Source of the DNA: Antrihabitans auranticaus
GTDB taxonomy: Bacteria; Actinomycetota; Actinomycetes; Mycobacteriales; Mycobacteriaceae
Length of the DNA: 64,000 bases
Direction of reading: 5' to 3'
Assembly: GCF_016481275.1 (NCBI RefSeq)
Contig: NZ_JAEMNW010000001.1
Span: 186,001-250,000, forward strand
A program made the position numbers and the translations under genes. Shown piece after piece: positions 1 to 10,865 of this stretch; the stretch's first letter is position 1, and each line of letters starts with the position of its first letter. Below the pieces are notes generated by a model that saw only the letters and a program-made list of their open reading frames with translations, was not told the DNA's origin and made no database searches.

Positions 1-483
1 CGCTTCGTGCTCGACGACCGACGCTTTCCACTCCTCGATCGGGTAGTGCCGCGTCGACGCGCTGAAGTAGACGGTGCCATCGCGCGCGACGACCACGTTG
101 CTCGCGAAATTCAGGGGTACGTCGTCGACCTCGCCGACCAGAACGTCCGCGCTTCCGGTTTCGGGATTCACCGTCAGCAAGCCGCGTACGGAGTCGCAGA
201 CGAGCAGGGAGCCGTCGGGGCGGACCTTCATTCCCAACGGGCGGCCGCCCGTGTTCGCCAGTTCCTCGATCGTGTCGGCTGCCGGGTCGAGTCGGAAGAT
301 GCGGCCGTCCGCGGTCCCGGTCAGCACGCGACCTTCGGCGTCGAAGGTCACGTCCTCCGGCCCCGCGGCGGGCAACTCGATTCGCCGGATCGGCGGCATC
401 GGCGGCCTGCTGCTCGTCTCGCGTGCTCGCGGGGTCGCGGCCGGTGGCTGCCAGACGACCGGGTTCATCTTTCGCGTACTCAC
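1..483 (-). CDS. SMP-30/gluconolactonase/strictosidine synthase-like protein (C-terminus cut by window edge)
   Basis: The first 161 codons of a gene that runs off the left edge. The translation has beta-propeller blade signatures typical of the SMP-30/LRE and strictosidine-synthase-like families: GPEDVTFDAEGRVLTG, then DGRIFRLDP, GRPLGMKVRPDGSLLVCD and FASNVVVARDGTVYFS. These families hydrolyse lactones or esters around a bound metal; the substrate cannot be told here. The GTG start at 483 has a GAGG ribosome site about 8 bp upstream and overlaps the stop of rarD by 4 bp (GTGA), so the two are probably translationally coupled. An ATG five codons in (468) is the alternative start. Function is by family only. 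Confidence 0.75.
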   Translation of the reverse strand, partial: MSTRKMNPVVWQPPAATPRARETSSRPPMPPIRRIELPAAGPEDVTFDAEGRVLTGTADGRIFRLDPAADTIEELANTGGRPLGMKVRPDGSLLVCDSVRGLLTVNPETGSADVLVGEVDDVPLNFASNVVVARDGTVYFSASTRHYPIEEWKASVVEHEA

Positions 484-1400
484 CTTGCTACCTCGCCTTT
501 CGCTGCACTGCCGCTGCGTCGCCGAACTCTGCGGACCATATCCGTTGTGAAGACCGCCAGCGCAAACCAGATCAAGACGAACCCGATCCAGCGCGACGCC
601 GGCATGTCCTCGTGCACGATCGCGACGCCCCACGCCATCTGCAACGCCGGCGTCAAATACTGGATGATGCCCATCGTGACCAGCGGAAGTCGTTGCGCGG
701 CAGCACCGAACAACAAAAGCGGGAGCGTCGTGATCGGTCCGCAGGCCAGCAGCAGCAGCGTCCGGCCCGTGCCGTCGGCCACGAACGAACCATCGCCCGT
801 TGCGCCGATCGCCGCCAGGTAGACGAGCGCCACCGGCACCGCAACCAGTCCCTCGGCCGTCAAACTGCGCAGCGGGTCGAGCGGGACGACCTTCTTGACC
901 AGACCGTACGTCGCGAACGAACACGCCAGCGTGAGTGCGATCCACGGCGGCCTGCCGTAGTCGACCGTCAGGACCACGACCGCGGTGACCGCGAGCCCGA
1001 TTGCGGCGAACTGCGCCCTGTTCAGGCGTTCCCGGAAGATCACCACGCCGAGAAGCACGCTCACCAGCGGATTGATGAAGTAACCGAGCGCGCATTGCAC
1101 GACCTGATCGGTCGTGACGCCGTAGACGTAGACACCCCAGTTGATCGAGATCGCGGCCGACGCCGCGGCGACCAGCAGCCAGGTGCGCAAGCCCATTCCG
1201 CGTAGTCCGCGTAGCCGCCCGGCGACGGACATCACGACCAACATGACTGCCAACGTCCACACCACCCGATGCGCGAGCACCTCGAGCGGACCGGCGAAGT
1301 CGAGCAATCCGAAGAATGCGGGAAACAGCCCCCACAGCAGAAAGGCGCCCGCGCCGAACCCGAGGCCGGCAGGAGCCGGTGCCCGCTCGGTCTGGTTCAC
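480..1400 (-). CDS. rarD: RarD/EamA-family transporter
   Basis: About 306 residues with some ten hydrophobic helices, the two-repeat EamA (DMT superfamily) arrangement. The N-terminal [17 protein letters not shown] is characteristic of the RarD branch (named for chloramphenicol sensitivity), as are [10 protein letters not shown] and the [15 protein letters not shown] segment. RarD-type proteins are inner-membrane permeases whose substrates are mostly unknown. The start is uncertain: GTG at 1400 gives VNQTERAP..., and another GTG lies ten codons upstream at 1430; neither has a convincing ribosome site. The gene is divergent from the P-type ATPase and overlaps the next minus-strand gene by 4 bp. 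Confidence 0.85.
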   Translation of the reverse strand: MNQTERAPAPAGLGFGAGAFLLWGLFPAFFGLLDFAGPLEVLAHRVVWTLAVMLVVMSVAGRLRGLRGMGLRTWLLVAAASAAISINWGVYVYGVTTDQVVQCALGYFINPLVSVLLGVVIFRERLNRAQFAAIGLAVTAVVVLTVDYGRPPWIALTLACSFATYGLVKKVVPLDPLRSLTAEGLVAVPVALVYLAAIGATGDGSFVADGTGRTLLLLACGPITTLPLLLFGAAAQRLPLVTMGIIQYLTPALQMAWGVAIVHEDMPASRWIGFVLIWFALAVFTTDMVRRVRRRSGSAAKGEVAR

Positions 1401-1463
1401 GGGTCGACAGTAGCGATCCGGTCCCGGCACCTTTTGTCAGCGGTTGCGCCTACGCTCTGGAGC

Positions 1464-3878
1464 ATGTCGATCGACACCCACCCGCGCGTCACCGGGCTCA
1501 CTGCTGCAGAGGTCGACCAGCGACGAAAGGACGGACTGACCAACGACGTCCCGGATCGGGCGAGTCGTTCGGTCAAGGACATCGTTCGCGCCAACGTGCT
1601 CACGCGTATCAACGCGATCCTGGGTGTGCTGTTCGTTCTCGTGCTGCTGACCGGCTCGATCGTCGACGGCATGTTCGGACTGCTCATCGTCGCGAACAGT
1701 GGCATCGGCATGATCCAGGAGATCCGCGCGAAGCGAACGCTCGACAAGCTGGCAATCGTGAGCCAGGCGAAGCCGGTGGTGCGGCGGGACGGCGTGGCGA
1801 ACGCGGTCGCACCGAAGGAGGTCGTGCTCGACGACGTGATCGAACTCGGCCCGGGTGACCAGATCGTCGTCGACGGCGGCGTCATCGAGTCGGCCAACCT
1901 CGAGGTCGACGAGTCGCTGCTGACCGGCGAGGCCGACGCGGTGCTGAAAGAGCCTGGTGCCGAAGTCCTTTCCGGCAGCTACGTGGTTGCGGGCAGCGGT
2001 GCGTACCGGGCGACGAAGGTCGGCGCGGATGCCTACGCGGCCAAGTTGGCGCAAGAGGCCAGCAAGTTCACGCTGGTCCACTCGGATCTGCAGAGCGGCA
2101 TCAACAGCATCCTGAAGTTCATCACCTACCTGATGGTTCCGGCCGGTTTGCTGATCGTCTACAACCAGCTGTTCTCGAGCGGGCAGTCGTGGCGGCCCGC
2201 GATCAACGGCATGGTTGCCGCGCTCGTGCCCATGGTCCCCGAGGGCCTCGTGCTGATGACCTCGATCGCTTTTGCGGTCGGCGTGGTCCGCCTGGGCAAA
2301 CGGCAATGCCTGGTGCAGGAACTTCCCGCGATCGAAGGTCTGGCGCGCGTCGACGTCGTCTGCGCCGACAAGACCGGCACGCTCACCGAGAACGGCATGC
2401 GGCTGTCCGAGCTGAAATTGGCCGACCCGGCCACCGATCCGCTCCCCTTGCAGCAGGCGATCGCAGCGATGGCAGCCGACGATCCCAGACCGAATGCGAG
2501 CGTGCAGGCGCTCGGCGAAGCGTTCCCGGAGAGCCCCGGCTGGGAACAGACTGCGGTCGCGCCGTTCTCGTCGGCGAAGAAATGGAGCGGGCTCTCCTAC
2601 GGCGCGAACGGGAACTGGCTCCTCGGTGCACCCGACGTCCTGCTCGACCCGCAATCCGACATCGCGCGTGACGCCGAGGAGATCGGTTCGGCGGGACTTC
2701 GTGTGCTGCTGCTCGGCAGCAGCGACCGGTCCGTCGACGCGCCGGACGCGCCGGGCGTGGTCACTCCGGAGGCGTTGGTCGTCCTCGAACAACGAGTGCG
2801 CCCCGATGCGCGATCGACTCTCGAATACTTTGCCAGCCAGAAGGTTTCGGTAAAGGTCATCTCCGGTGACAACGCAGTCTCGGTCGGCGCGGTCGCAGGG
2901 TCGCTCGGACTGCCGGGCGGCGACCGCCCGATCGATGCACGCAACCTACCGTCCGAACAGGAATTGCTCGCCGACGTCCTGGACGGCTCGACGACGTTCG
3001 GCCGTGTTCGTCCCGATCAGAAGCGCGAGATGGTCGGCGCGTTGCAATCGCGCGGGCATACGGTCGCGATGACCGGCGACGGCGTCAACGACGTCCTCGC
3101 ACTCAAGGACGCGGACATCGGCGTCTCGATGGGTAGCGGCAGTCCCGCAACCCGCGCCGTTGCTCAGATCGTGTTGCTGGACAACAAATTCGCGACGCTG
3201 CCGTACGTGGTCGGCGAGGGCCGCCGCGTCATCGGCAACATCGAACGGGTCTCCAACCTGTTCCTCACGAAAACCGTCTACTCGGTGCTGCTCGCATTCT
3301 TGATCGGTATCGCCGGCGTGCTTTCGCAGGTGTTCGGATTCGACCCGATTCCCTATCCGTTCCTGCCGCGCCACGTCACCATCGCGGCCTGGTTCACCAT
3401 CGGCATTCCCGCGTTCATTCTGTCGCTCGCACCGAACAACGAGCGCGCCCGGACCGGGTTCGTGCCCCGGGTGATGCGCCTCGCGATCCCCTCGGGTCTC
3501 GTCATCGGCATCGCGACGTTCGTGTCGTACCTCATTGCCTACGCGGGTCCGAATGCGACTGACGAACAGGTCATCCAGGCCGGCACCGCCGCATTGATCA
3601 CGCTGATCATGATCGCCGTCTGGGTGCTGGCAATCGTCGCCCGCCCGTACGTCTGGTGGAAGGTGCTGCTCGTCGCCGGCTCGGTCGTCGGGTACCTGGT
3701 GCTCTTCGGCCTGCCGGTCACGCGCGAGTTCTTCCGGCTCGATCCGACGAACGTCGACGTCACCGTCGCGGCGATCATCTGCGGTGCGATCGGCATCGTG
3801 CTGGTGGAGATCGCCTGGTGGGTCGGAGCGCGCGTCAGCAATGCGAAAGAGGAAGACGAGATAGCGGCGGCTGCTTAG
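1464..3878 (+). CDS. ctpE: Cation-transporting P-type ATPase, CtpE type
   Basis: An 804-residue P-type ATPase. The actuator TGE lies at residues 154-156, the phosphorylated aspartate of DKTGTLT at D302, and the hinge [17 protein letters not shown] begins near 537. Helix pairs precede and follow the actuator domain, and six helices close the C-terminus. There is no N-terminal heavy-metal domain and no CPC motif, which argues against a copper/zinc P1B pump. Length and sequence style match mycobacterial CtpE, reported to take part in calcium uptake. ATG 1464 was chosen because upstream in-frame codons overlap divergent rarD and are poor protein. The calcium assignment is inferred from the family. 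Confidence 0.85.
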   Translation: MSIDTHPRVTGLTAAEVDQRRKDGLTNDVPDRASRSVKDIVRANVLTRINAILGVLFVLVLLTGSIVDGMFGLLIVANSGIGMIQEIRAKRTLDKLAIVSQAKPVVRRDGVANAVAPKEVVLDDVIELGPGDQIVVDGGVIESANLEVDESLLTGEADAVLKEPGAEVLSGSYVVAGSGAYRATKVGADAYAAKLAQEASKFTLVHSDLQSGINSILKFITYLMVPAGLLIVYNQLFSSGQSWRPAINGMVAALVPMVPEGLVLMTSIAFAVGVVRLGKRQCLVQELPAIEGLARVDVVCADKTGTLTENGMRLSELKLADPATDPLPLQQAIAAMAADDPRPNASVQALGEAFPESPGWEQTAVAPFSSAKKWSGLSYGANGNWLLGAPDVLLDPQSDIARDAEEIGSAGLRVLLLGSSDRSVDAPDAPGVVTPEALVVLEQRVRPDARSTLEYFASQKVSVKVISGDNAVSVGAVAGSLGLPGGDRPIDARNLPSEQELLADVLDGSTTFGRVRPDQKREMVGALQSRGHTVAMTGDGVNDVLALKDADIGVSMGSGSPATRAVAQIVLLDNKFATLPYVVGEGRRVIGNIERVSNLFLTKTVYSVLLAFLIGIAGVLSQVFGFDPIPYPFLPRHVTIAAWFTIGIPAFILSLAPNNERARTGFVPRVMRLAIPSGLVIGIATFVSYLIAYAGPNATDEQVIQAGTAALITLIMIAVWVLAIVARPYVWWKVLLVAGSVVGYLVLFGLPVTREFFRLDPTNVDVTVAAIICGAIGIVLVEIAWWVGARVSNAKEEDEIAAAA

Positions 3879-3881
3879 CGA

Positions 3882-5222
3882 CTACCGGGGCGGCATAGTC
3901 GGCCACACTCCGGTCCGCTCCGCGACGTCGTAGCGGCGCAACATGTTCATCTCGGAATCGTGCTCCCGCTTGACCTCTGGCGACATGGCCGTGGCCGCCT
4001 GCCATTCACGGAAGACCATGTTCACGAAGAACAGGCACATGACCACGCTCGTCACCGTCGAACGAGCGAAGACCTCCAACGTCGTCTGCAGTATCTGCAG
4101 ATACGTGAACAATGCCGTGCCTGCGTTCGTGTCACCACTGCTGCCGATGACGGCGACACCGTCGACCTCGCCGGTGAACACGAACACGAAGACGAAGACG
4201 ATGCCCAGCGCCGTGGCCGCGCCGCCGATCCACGCTGCGCGGGCAAGCTTGCCCTGCGCGTCGCGTACCGACAGTGGTCGCGTGAATGTCTTTCTGAAGT
4301 AGACGAAGACCCACGGTGCCGCGGCAAGACATGCGACGCCGACGAGTAGCACGCCGTTACCGATGATCTGCTCGAACAACACGAAGACAATGATGGTGAT
4401 CATCGAATAGAACGGCGCGACCGTCACGAGGAACCAACCCGGTAGCGAAGCCGACGGGAAGAGACTCTTCGCGCGCACGGCACCCTTCAGAACACCGCCC
4501 GCGACCGAGATCAGTACCGGTAGCAGCGTGACCGCGTACTGCACCGCGTAGACGACCCGAAGCCCGAACAGCTCTGTCGAAATCTCCTCGGGGGTAAAGC
4601 CGGCCGCTTCCATTCGATCCCGCAGGACGACGAGATCGATGACCCAGTCGATCGGAATCAGAGCCGCAAGCAGTGGAATCGCGATGGATCCGAACCAGCA
4701 GACCACGAGTGTCTTCGACGGCCGACGCACGTCTGTCCACTGCAACAGGACGATCAGCATCCCGATCGGAATGAACATGAGCCCGATCGTCGGGAGCCAT
4801 TGGAAGAAGATGCCGAAGCCGGTGTACAGCGACCCACCGCCCGGACCGTCGACGCGCGCATTCGAAATCCTGCGTGCCGCATCGACTATCGACAAAACGA
4901 CGCTGAGGGTGAGAATCGGCAGCACGACCAGCAACGTGCTGCGCCGCCAGGCGAGCAGGCCTTGCAATCGTCCTTCCAGGACGCCCGCGCCGTTCAGTTG
5001 CTGTTGCTCGCGCGGCGAAACCTCGACGCCGCGCACGTCCCAGTCGAACGCGCGCTTCACGTGGTTGACCAAGCCCGGACCGGGTGGCTGCACAGGTTGC
5101 ACTGGCGGCGGTAGGTACTGACCCTGCCACGGTTGCTGCCCGTACGGGGGTTGCTGCCCGTACGGTGGCTGCTGCCCGAACGGGGGTCCCTGCCCGTAAG
5201 GCGGCTGCTGCGGCGGCGCCAT
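3882..5222 (-). CDS. Membrane protein with Pro/Gln/Tyr-rich N-terminus
   Basis: 446 residues. The first ~45 are a low-complexity tail of PPYGQQ-type units followed by PPPVQPVQPPGPG; the rest has about six to seven hydrophobic helices (for example STLLVVLPILTLSVVLSIV and LVVCWFGSIAIPLLAALI). ATG 5222 is preceded by GAGGAGG at good spacing, so codons further upstream are rejected. A Pro/Gln-rich cytosolic tail on a polytopic protein is common in mycolata (DUF4328-like proteins have this style), but I do not recognise the family with certainty. It ends 4 bp from the convergent ctpE stop and follows another membrane protein gene. Confidence 0.75.
   Translation of the reverse strand: MAPPQQPPYGQGPPFGQQPPYGQQPPYGQQPWQGQYLPPPVQPVQPPGPGLVNHVKRAFDWDVRGVEVSPREQQQLNGAGVLEGRLQGLLAWRRSTLLVVLPILTLSVVLSIVDAARRISNARVDGPGGGSLYTGFGIFFQWLPTIGLMFIPIGMLIVLLQWTDVRRPSKTLVVCWFGSIAIPLLAALIPIDWVIDLVVLRDRMEAAGFTPEEISTELFGLRVVYAVQYAVTLLPVLISVAGGVLKGAVRAKSLFPSASLPGWFLVTVAPFYSMITIIVFVLFEQIIGNGVLLVGVACLAAAPWVFVYFRKTFTRPLSVRDAQGKLARAAWIGGAATALGIVFVFVFVFTGEVDGVAVIGSSGDTNAGTALFTYLQILQTTLEVFARSTVTSVVMCLFFVNMVFREWQAATAMSPEVKREHDSEMNMLRRYDVAERTGVWPTMPPR
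5130..5213 (-). repeat. In-frame 18-bp tandem repeats coding PPYGQQ
   Basis: Four to five imperfect 18-bp units, visible on the plus strand as tgctgcccgtacgggggt-like blocks, encode the Pro-Tyr-Gly-Gln-Gln tail of the membrane protein. They keep the reading frame, so copy-number change would lengthen or shorten the tail without breaking the gene. Confidence 0.7.
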
Positions 5223-5259
5223 GTCTGCCTCCTCGAAAGCAGCCAGTATTTCACGCGAA

Positions 5260-5931
5260 CTACGCCGCTGGTACGGCTCCGTCGTCAGGCAGCGGCAAGA
5301 CCACCTCCGTCTGCTCGGGCAACAGCGGTACCAGCGCATATGCACCGGCTATCGCATCGGCAGGCAACGCCTCGACAGCCCGGACACCTTCGCGCGCAGC
5401 GATTTCCGTGAGCTTCGACGGTGTCGCCCGAACGGTGACCCCTACGACGCAGGCGCAGCCCGCGGCCAGACGCTGCGCCGAGACGTCGTCGACGCGCTGC
5501 TGGCGCTCCGGCCCGCTGCGACCCGCGAATCGGTTGAGTTCTGCCGCAGCAATTTCCGACGAATCGAGCACAGCCTCTCGGCTGTCGCCCACCTGGATCA
5601 CGACGAGCCTCGTCGCGACGTCCGGAATCGGGACCTGGAAGAGCACCTCCCCGATCCTTACCCCGCCGAGCATGTCGTAGGCCTGTGCCGGCGCGACCTC
5701 GGTGTCGAAGGAGACCAGCGCGATACGCGACTGCTCACTGCCGGTCAACGACGCCTGAGCCCGCTCGAGATAGGTCGATACACGCTCGCCCTGCTCAGGA
5801 CCGAGACGGTCCGTGCTCACACGCGACTTGCCGGGCGTATCGATGAGGCCCGCAAACACGACGAGCAGAACGACGCCGACCACACCCAGGAACAGCAGCA
5901 GCTGACGCCGAAAACTCGCGCCCTCGTCCAC
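5260..5931 (-). CDS. Single-pass membrane-anchored protein of unknown function
   Basis: 223 residues: a short basic N-terminus, one transmembrane segment (LLLFLGVVGVVLLVVFAGLI), then an extracytoplasmic domain of ~190 residues without a motif I recognise. The GTG start at 5931 overlaps the stop of the pseudouridine synthase gene by 1 bp (TAGTG), so translation is probably coupled to rluD. It sits in the lspA-rluD run, suggesting membrane-proximal housekeeping, but no function can be assigned. Confidence 0.75.
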   Translation of the reverse strand: MDEGASFRRQLLLFLGVVGVVLLVVFAGLIDTPGKSRVSTDRLGPEQGERVSTYLERAQASLTGSEQSRIALVSFDTEVAPAQAYDMLGGVRIGEVLFQVPIPDVATRLVVIQVGDSREAVLDSSEIAAAELNRFAGRSGPERQQRVDDVSAQRLAAGCACVVGVTVRATPSKLTEIAAREGVRAVEALPADAIAGAYALVPLLPEQTEVVLPLPDDGAVPAA

Positions 5932-6857
5932 TAGACGTTCCGGAGCACGTCGAGAGCGTGTTGCAGATCAGCGGGGTAGTCGCTCGTGATCTCCATCCAG
6001 CGCCCATCGGCGGGATGCGCGAAGCCGAGCGAACGCGCATGCAGCCATTGCCTTTCCAGCCCGAGGCGCTGCGCAAGCCGTGGATCGGCGCCATAGGTGA
6101 GGTCGCCGCAGCATGGATGCCGGATCGCCGAGAAATGCACTCTGATCTGGTGTGTGCGACCCGTTTCCAGATGAATGTCGAGCAGGCTCGCGGCCTGGAA
6201 CGCCTCGACGGTGTCGTAGTGCGTCACGCTCGGTTTGCCGTCCGACGTGACCGTGAACTTCCAGTCGTTGCCGCGACTCCGGCCGATCGGCGCGTCGATC
6301 GTGCCGCTGCTCGGATCCGGATGTCCCTGCACCAACGCGTGGTATCGCTTGTCGATCGTTCGTTCCTTGAAGGCCCGCTTCAACACCGTGTACGCGCGCT
6401 CCGACACGGCGACCACCATCACACCGGACGTACCGACGTCGAGGCGTTGCACGATCCCCTGCCGCTCGTGGGCACCGGACGTGGAAATCCGGAACCCGGC
6501 TGCGACGAGCCCGCCGATGACCGTCGGACCGGTCCAGCCGACACCGGTGTGCGCCGCGACGCCGACCGGCTTGTTGACGGCGACGACATCCTCGTCTGCG
6601 TAGAGGATCTCGAGCCCCTCCACCGGCTCGGCTTCGATCGTCAACTCTCGTTTCGGCGCGGGCAACTCGACCTCGAGCCACGTTCCGCCGCCCAGCTTGT
6701 CCGACTTGTGCACCGCGACGCCGTCGACGAGTACAGCGCCCTCCTCGGTGAGCGTCGCGACCGTCGTCCGTGACAATCCGAGCAGGCGGGCGAGACCGGC
6801 GTCGACACGCATCCCGTCCAGGCCGTCCGGCACGGGCATGGACCGACTTTCCCTCAC
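5931..6857 (-). CDS. rluD: RluD-family 23S rRNA pseudouridine synthase
   Basis: 308 residues. An N-terminal S4 RNA-binding domain ([18 protein letters not shown]... ~16-75) precedes the RsuA/RluD catalytic domain. The catalytic-loop aspartate lies in [28 protein letters not shown] and [11 protein letters not shown] are further family signatures. RluD enzymes convert uridines in helix 69 of 23S rRNA to pseudouridine. GTG 6857 overlaps the lspA stop by 4 bp; an ATG six codons in is possible, but mycobacterial homologues as I recall them also carry the short extension before MPVPDG. The lspA-rluD order is widely conserved. Confidence 0.92.
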   Translation of the reverse strand: MRESRSMPVPDGLDGMRVDAGLARLLGLSRTTVATLTEEGAVLVDGVAVHKSDKLGGGTWLEVELPAPKRELTIEAEPVEGLEILYADEDVVAVNKPVGVAAHTGVGWTGPTVIGGLVAAGFRISTSGAHERQGIVQRLDVGTSGVMVVAVSERAYTVLKRAFKERTIDKRYHALVQGHPDPSSGTIDAPIGRSRGNDWKFTVTSDGKPSVTHYDTVEAFQAASLLDIHLETGRTHQIRVHFSAIRHPCCGDLTYGADPRLAQRLGLERQWLHARSLGFAHPADGRWMEITSDYPADLQHALDVLRNV

Positions 6858-7435
6858 TTTTCGGAATCCCCCGTCTTCCGGGTGCCGTCAGGCTCGAACC
6901 CGAACAGGGTCAGAACGACGAGCAGAATCGCGCCGCACACGATGTTCGAGTCGGCGACGTTGAACGTCGGCCACCAACCCACGGAAACGAAATCGACGAC
7001 CATGCCGCGCATCGGGCCGGGCTCGCGGAAGAAACGGTCGATCAGGTTGCCGAGCGCGCCACCGAGGACCATGCCGAGACCGATCGCCCACCAGAGCGAG
7101 CGCAGGGTGCTGCCGATCCGGATCACACCGATGACGACGCAGACCGCCACGATCGTCAGCAACCACGTCATGCCCGTCGCCATGGAAAACGCCGCGCCGG
7201 GGTTGCGAACGAGTGAGAGTGTGACCACATCGCCGATGACCTCGACGGGATTGCCTTCATCGACATATGCGACGACCAGCACCTTCGTGATCACGTCGAA
7301 CACCAGCACAACCGCAGCTATCGACAGTAGGGTCCACAACCGAAGTGGGCGGTCGGCGAGGTCCGCCGCGGCAGTTTCGGGGTCGTCCGGGCTTGCGGTC
7401 GGAACATCTTCGCCTGTGTGTCGATCGTCTTTCAC
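6854..7435 (-). CDS. lspA: Lipoprotein signal peptidase (signal peptidase II)
   Basis: About 193 residues: a hydrophilic N-terminal extension of ~50, then four membrane helices. The two catalytic aspartates are visible in GNLIDRFF and FNVADSNIV, and [10 protein letters not shown] is the other conserved block. LspA cleaves prolipoproteins in front of the lipid-modified cysteine. GTG 7435 was chosen for the GAGGGA sequence ~10 bp upstream; GTG 7453 is the alternative, and both are close to the divergent lipoprotein gene at 7470. It overlaps rluD by 4 bp. Confidence 0.92.
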   Translation of the reverse strand: MKDDRHTGEDVPTASPDDPETAAADLADRPLRLWTLLSIAAVVLVFDVITKVLVVAYVDEGNPVEVIGDVVTLSLVRNPGAAFSMATGMTWLLTIVAVCVVIGVIRIGSTLRSLWWAIGLGMVLGGALGNLIDRFFREPGPMRGMVVDFVSVGWWPTFNVADSNIVCGAILLVVLTLFGFEPDGTRKTGDSEK

Positions 7436-7469
7436 CAGGCCATCATCCCTCACGCCGTAACCTGGGTGC

Positions 7470-8399
7470 GTGACGGTGTTGTCGTTCCAGGTCCGGTCGA
7501 GTGCATGCCTACTCGCTGCGACTCTCAGCTTTTCCGCTCTGACGTCTGGTTGCGCAGATAACGCAGAGCAAAGTGCCACTGCTCCGGAGACGGTCGAAAC
7601 GACCAATTCCGACGTGACGGTCCCGATTTCGCCGGTGACCGTCACTGTCGACAACCCCGGCGACGAACCGCGGGAGGTGCTCGCACCGCATCCCGTGCCT
7701 GGGTTGACTCAGCAGGTGCTGTTGCGGACGACGAACCAGATCACCCAGACGATCAACCAGCAGGCCGACCAGGACTTCTCGGCTCCGGCGTTGTCGATTC
7801 CGCTCACAGCGGCGGCGACAGATTCCGGTATCGACCTGACGATCGGCAAGATGACGACGACGGACACCACGCTTGCGGCAGATGTCGGTCCGGCCGAGGG
7901 TTCGCACGCAGGCCTGCTGACCAACGACTCCGGTGCCATCACCGCGCTGCGGCTCAGCCCCGCCCCAGAGGCGGCTGACGCGGTCCGCGCGGCGATCGAG
8001 CAGGCTTTCTACCAAGCCGTGTACTCGGCAGTCTCGTTTCCTGTCGAACCGATAGGCGTCGGCGCGATGTGGACACTGCACCGGCAGGTGCCCGGCGGCG
8101 TGCCGCTGGACCAGGTCGTGAATGCCACCCTGCTCGAGCGCGACGGAGACCGGCTCGTGATAGCGATCGTCGTCCATCAGACGCCGAAATCGGCGGAATG
8201 GGACCTGCCGAACAATGCGGGAATGCTCAATATCGACGGCTATGTGATGCAGGGGTCCGGCACGCTCACGATCGACCTCGGGCTCCCGCTGCCCGTCGCG
8301 GGCACGATCGTGATCGGCGGCGACCAGACCTACACCGATCCGCACAGCGAAACGACGCTGAAGCAGTCGACCGGCAACATCGTCCAGTGGGGTGGCTAG
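7470..8399 (+). CDS. Putative lipoprotein, unknown function
   Basis: 309 residues from a GTG start. The N-terminus is a lipoprotein signal: a hydrophobic stretch ([13 protein letters not shown]) ending in LTSGC with the modified cysteine at 28. The mature part is Thr/Val/Pro-rich at first and then a folded domain of ~250 residues ending in a beta-rich segment ([19 protein letters not shown]). I do not recognise the family. It is transcribed divergently from lspA, its probable processing enzyme, with only 34 bp between starts, so the promoters must overlap. Confidence 0.75.
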   Translation: MTVLSFQVRSSACLLAATLSFSALTSGCADNAEQSATAPETVETTNSDVTVPISPVTVTVDNPGDEPREVLAPHPVPGLTQQVLLRTTNQITQTINQQADQDFSAPALSIPLTAAATDSGIDLTIGKMTTTDTTLAADVGPAEGSHAGLLTNDSGAITALRLSPAPEAADAVRAAIEQAFYQAVYSAVSFPVEPIGVGAMWTLHRQVPGGVPLDQVVNATLLERDGDRLVIAIVVHQTPKSAEWDLPNNAGMLNIDGYVMQGSGTLTIDLGLPLPVAGTIVIGGDQTYTDPHSETTLKQSTGNIVQWGG

Positions 8400-8431
8400 C
8401 CCTCACACACACAGGCGTGAAACGCACCGCG

Positions 8432-8456
8432 CCGGCGACCTGATCGGTCGCCGGCA
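8432..8456. terminator. Bidirectional hairpin terminator between convergent genes
   Basis: Perfect 10-bp inverted repeat gccggcgacc / ggtcgccggc with a 5-nt loop, placed between the stops of the lipoprotein gene (plus strand) and the MTB12-like gene (minus strand). There is no strong U-tract, as is usual in high-GC actinobacteria. Confidence 0.7.
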
Positions 8457-8479
8457 CGGGCTTTACTGCGAAGTGTTGC

Positions 8480-9016
8480 TTACTGTGTGCAGGACGGTGC
8501 CTGCTTGCCGAGGGCGTTGGCGAGGATGTCGCAGGCCCACTGCTTCTGGACCTTCCAGGCACCGTTCTCGGGCACGAAGTAGACGGTCGCCTCACCCGGT
8601 GCCTGGCCGGGAACAACGATGTTTCCGGTCGCGTTCAGAACCGGGCCGTCCGGGCCGTACGGCTGGCTCGGCGCGCAGACGCCGGTGATCTCGACGGTGA
8701 TGTTCGAGCTGCGTGCGCTGCTGGCGAGCTCCTGGATCACAGCGATGTCTTCGGGGCCACCACCCTGAATCATCGACGCGACTTCCTCCGGCGGAGTGGC
8801 CGGATCGAGCGCCTTCGACAGCTGAGTGTTGAGGTCGGCCGGCGTCGGAATCGGCGGGAGCGCCGGGTCGTTGTTCGTGCAAGGCGCCGCGACCGCGGAC
8901 GATGTCGTGGTCGATTCGGAGCCGCCCTCGTCCGAACCACATGCGGTCAACGTGAGGGCGGCCGCAGAAATCGCCATACCTGCGACAACAGCCCTGGTGG
9001 TGTTGAGAAGCTTCAA
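8480..9016 (-). CDS. MTB12-like low-molecular-weight antigen lipoprotein
   Basis: 178 residues. Signal peptide with lipobox LTLTAC, cysteine 26 being the lipid attachment site, followed by a Ser/Thr-rich linker. The mature domain resembles the C-terminal domain of the mycobacterial low-molecular-weight antigen MTB12 family: PTPADLNTQLSKALDP near the start, then a beta-rich segment with paired cysteines (ITGVCAPSQ; KQWACDILANALG). These are secreted or surface proteins of unknown biochemical role. ATG start; the next gene upstream (dinB) is 96 bp away on the same strand. Confidence 0.8.
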   Translation of the reverse strand: MKLLNTTRAVVAGMAISAAALTLTACGSDEGGSESTTTSSAVAAPCTNNDPALPPIPTPADLNTQLSKALDPATPPEEVASMIQGGGPEDIAVIQELASSARSSNITVEITGVCAPSQPYGPDGPVLNATGNIVVPGQAPGEATVYFVPENGAWKVQKQWACDILANALGKQAPSCTQ

Positions 9017-9112
9017 GTGCTCGTCCTTTGCGTTCGAGTTCGTGTGCGTTTCAGTCCACTATTACAGCTTCCGGCGATGTGAGCCGCGCTGCTCGAGCCA
9101 CCAAGGCTACCG

Positions 9113-10459
9113 TCACTCGAGGCTCTCGAGGGGATCGGCCCTGGCCAGTCGCGATTCGTCGGCAGGAAAGGTTCGTGCCGGACCCGGACCGGTCGACCGC
9201 GTCTCGAACCTGACCGTGACAACCCCGTGACCCCCGCCTTGGACCCAGCCGTGGCCGAACTCGGGGTGGTGAACGTCCGTACCGGGCCGCCACTCTGGGA
9301 GCTCGAATTCCGGCTGCTCGACGACCGACTCCGCGGCAATCTCGGGGTGTGACTCGTCGTGTTCCAACTCGGGAAACAGCGATCCCTGGCTGACCATGGT
9401 CAGGCCACCGAAACCGACACCGACCAGGCGGATCGCACCGATTTCGACGGGATCGGCCACCGACCGTTGCGCAGCATTCACCAGCGCCGCACGATCCGTC
9501 GTCGCATAGGGCAACGTCACCGACCGCGTGATGACCGACATATCCGACTTCTTCAGCTTCAGCACAACAGTGCGTGAGGCGCGCCCGTCCTTCACGAGTC
9601 GGTCGTACGCCGCCCCCGCTATGGAGTCGACAGCTCCCCGCAGCTCGACGAGCGTCCCGATGTCGGCCGCGTACGTGGTCTCCGCGCTGATCTGCTTCGC
9701 TTCCGCGCGCTCGGCGATCGGGCGGTCGTCGTGACCGCGTGCGAGCCGGTGCAACGCGGGACCGACCGTGTTGCCGAGGAGCGACGCGACCTCCGATTCC
9801 GGCATGGCGGCGAAATCGCCGATCGTCTCGACACCGAGCTTGCGCAGCTTGGCCTCCGCGACCGGTCCGATCCCCCACAGTTTCCGAACCGGCAGCGCCG
9901 CGAGCAGGTCGTTCTGTTCGACCGGCGAAACGACGCGGACACCGTCCGGCTTGGCCAGCCCAGACGCGATCTTGGCGACCTGCTTGCCGCTGCCCGCCCC
10001 GATCGACGCAACAAGTCCCGTCTCGGCCTTCACCAGCGTCCGCAGGTCTTCGCAGAACTGCCAGACCTCGGCCGCCGACGCTCCCGCGAGTTCGATCGGC
10101 TCGCCGAATGCCTCGTCCATCGACAGCTGCTCGATGACCGGCATGCGGTGGCGAAGTGCCTCGAAGACACGTTTGCTCACCGCCGAATACACCTGGCCAC
10201 GCGGCGGTAGTACGACGGCCGACCCGCCGACCAGCCGGCGCGCCTGATGCATCGGCATCGCCGATCGCGCCCCGAAGACTCGCGCTTCGTAACTGGCACC
10301 GGCGACCACACCGCGGCCACCCGTACCGCCGACCAGGACCGGCCGGCCACGCAGAGTAGGCCGCGTCAACTGCTCCACGGACGCGAAGAACGCGTCCATG
10401 TCCAGGTGCAGCACCCACCGGCGGGAGCGGGTCGGGTCGGGTTCGAGCTGGTCGGTCAA
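9113..10459 (-). CDS. dinB: DNA polymerase IV (Y-family, DinB)
   Basis: About 448 residues. The Y-family palm starts at [15 protein letters not shown] (metal-binding Asp residues); the steric-gate region, GARSAMPM and SMDEAFGEP (catalytic Asp-Glu) follow. A helix-hairpin-helix segment ([20 protein letters not shown]) and the little-finger domain come next. The beta-clamp motif QGSLFPE lies towards the C-terminus. It performs translesion synthesis. The best-placed start is TTG 10459, overlapping nothing and 8 bp past the TfoX-like stop; GTG 10414 (VLHLDMD) would remove the residues before the palm. In Mtb the corresponding gene also lies beside ileS. Confidence 0.93.
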   Translation of the reverse strand: MTDQLEPDPTRSRRWVLHLDMDAFFASVEQLTRPTLRGRPVLVGGTGGRGVVAGASYEARVFGARSAMPMHQARRLVGGSAVVLPPRGQVYSAVSKRVFEALRHRMPVIEQLSMDEAFGEPIELAGASAAEVWQFCEDLRTLVKAETGLVASIGAGSGKQVAKIASGLAKPDGVRVVSPVEQNDLLAALPVRKLWGIGPVAEAKLRKLGVETIGDFAAMPESEVASLLGNTVGPALHRLARGHDDRPIAERAEAKQISAETTYAADIGTLVELRGAVDSIAGAAYDRLVKDGRASRTVVLKLKKSDMSVITRSVTLPYATTDRAALVNAAQRSVADPVEIGAIRLVGVGFGGLTMVSQGSLFPELEHDESHPEIAAESVVEQPEFELPEWRPGTDVHHPEFGHGWVQGGGHGVVTVRFETRSTGPGPARTFPADESRLARADPLESLE

Positions 10460-10466
10460 CTTCCGG

Positions 10467-10802
10467 TCATCCGCGTTTCTTCTTCGGCGGCTTGGGCTTC
10501 GGCGCGGGTAGAACATCGGCGGTCTTCTGGACGAACCCCTGCAGCCAATTCGTATCGGCGAGTTTGTCTTTCGGCACGCTGTAGTAGTCCTTGGACCCCG
10601 GGTAACAAGGTGCGAGGTGTTCCGCGCTGGAGAATTCCTCGGCAATATCGGTCGGCTTCAGGAACAGGGTGTCGTCGCATACGAAAGCCACGACCTTGTC
10701 GTCACAGTAGAGGCCGTACTCCCCGAACATCGGCCGTGACCGCACGTCGAGCGGTTCCAGCTGTTCGAGAATGTATGCAATCGTCTCCTTGCTGGTGCTC
10801 AT
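10467..10802 (-). CDS. TfoX/Sxy N-terminal-domain protein
   Basis: 111 residues matching the TfoX N-terminal domain: [26 protein letters not shown] and [11 protein letters not shown] are typical blocks. The tail is strongly basic ([11 protein letters not shown]). In gamma-proteobacteria TfoX/Sxy controls competence, but stand-alone single-domain versions in actinobacteria have no known role, so no competence function is claimed. It lies directly upstream of dinB and is probably co-transcribed with it. Confidence 0.85.
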   Translation of the reverse strand: MSTSKETIAYILEQLEPLDVRSRPMFGEYGLYCDDKVVAFVCDDTLFLKPTDIAEEFSSAEHLAPCYPGSKDYYSVPKDKLADTNWLQGFVQKTADVLPAPKPKPPKKKRG

Positions 10803-10865
10803 TCCTGCACGCTAGCAGTGCGGTCCGACAAGTCCGGCCGCGTCGACGGGAGAAGGGTAGGCAAC

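Noticed and set aside
9060-9110. Possible further copy of the palindromic repeat upstream of dinB's end
   Set aside because: Only short matches (gcgatg, agcc, ctgctc) that need gaps; below what chance gives in GC-rich DNA.
10467-10802. Competence regulator TfoX
   Set aside because: Only the N-terminal domain is present and no competence genes are nearby.
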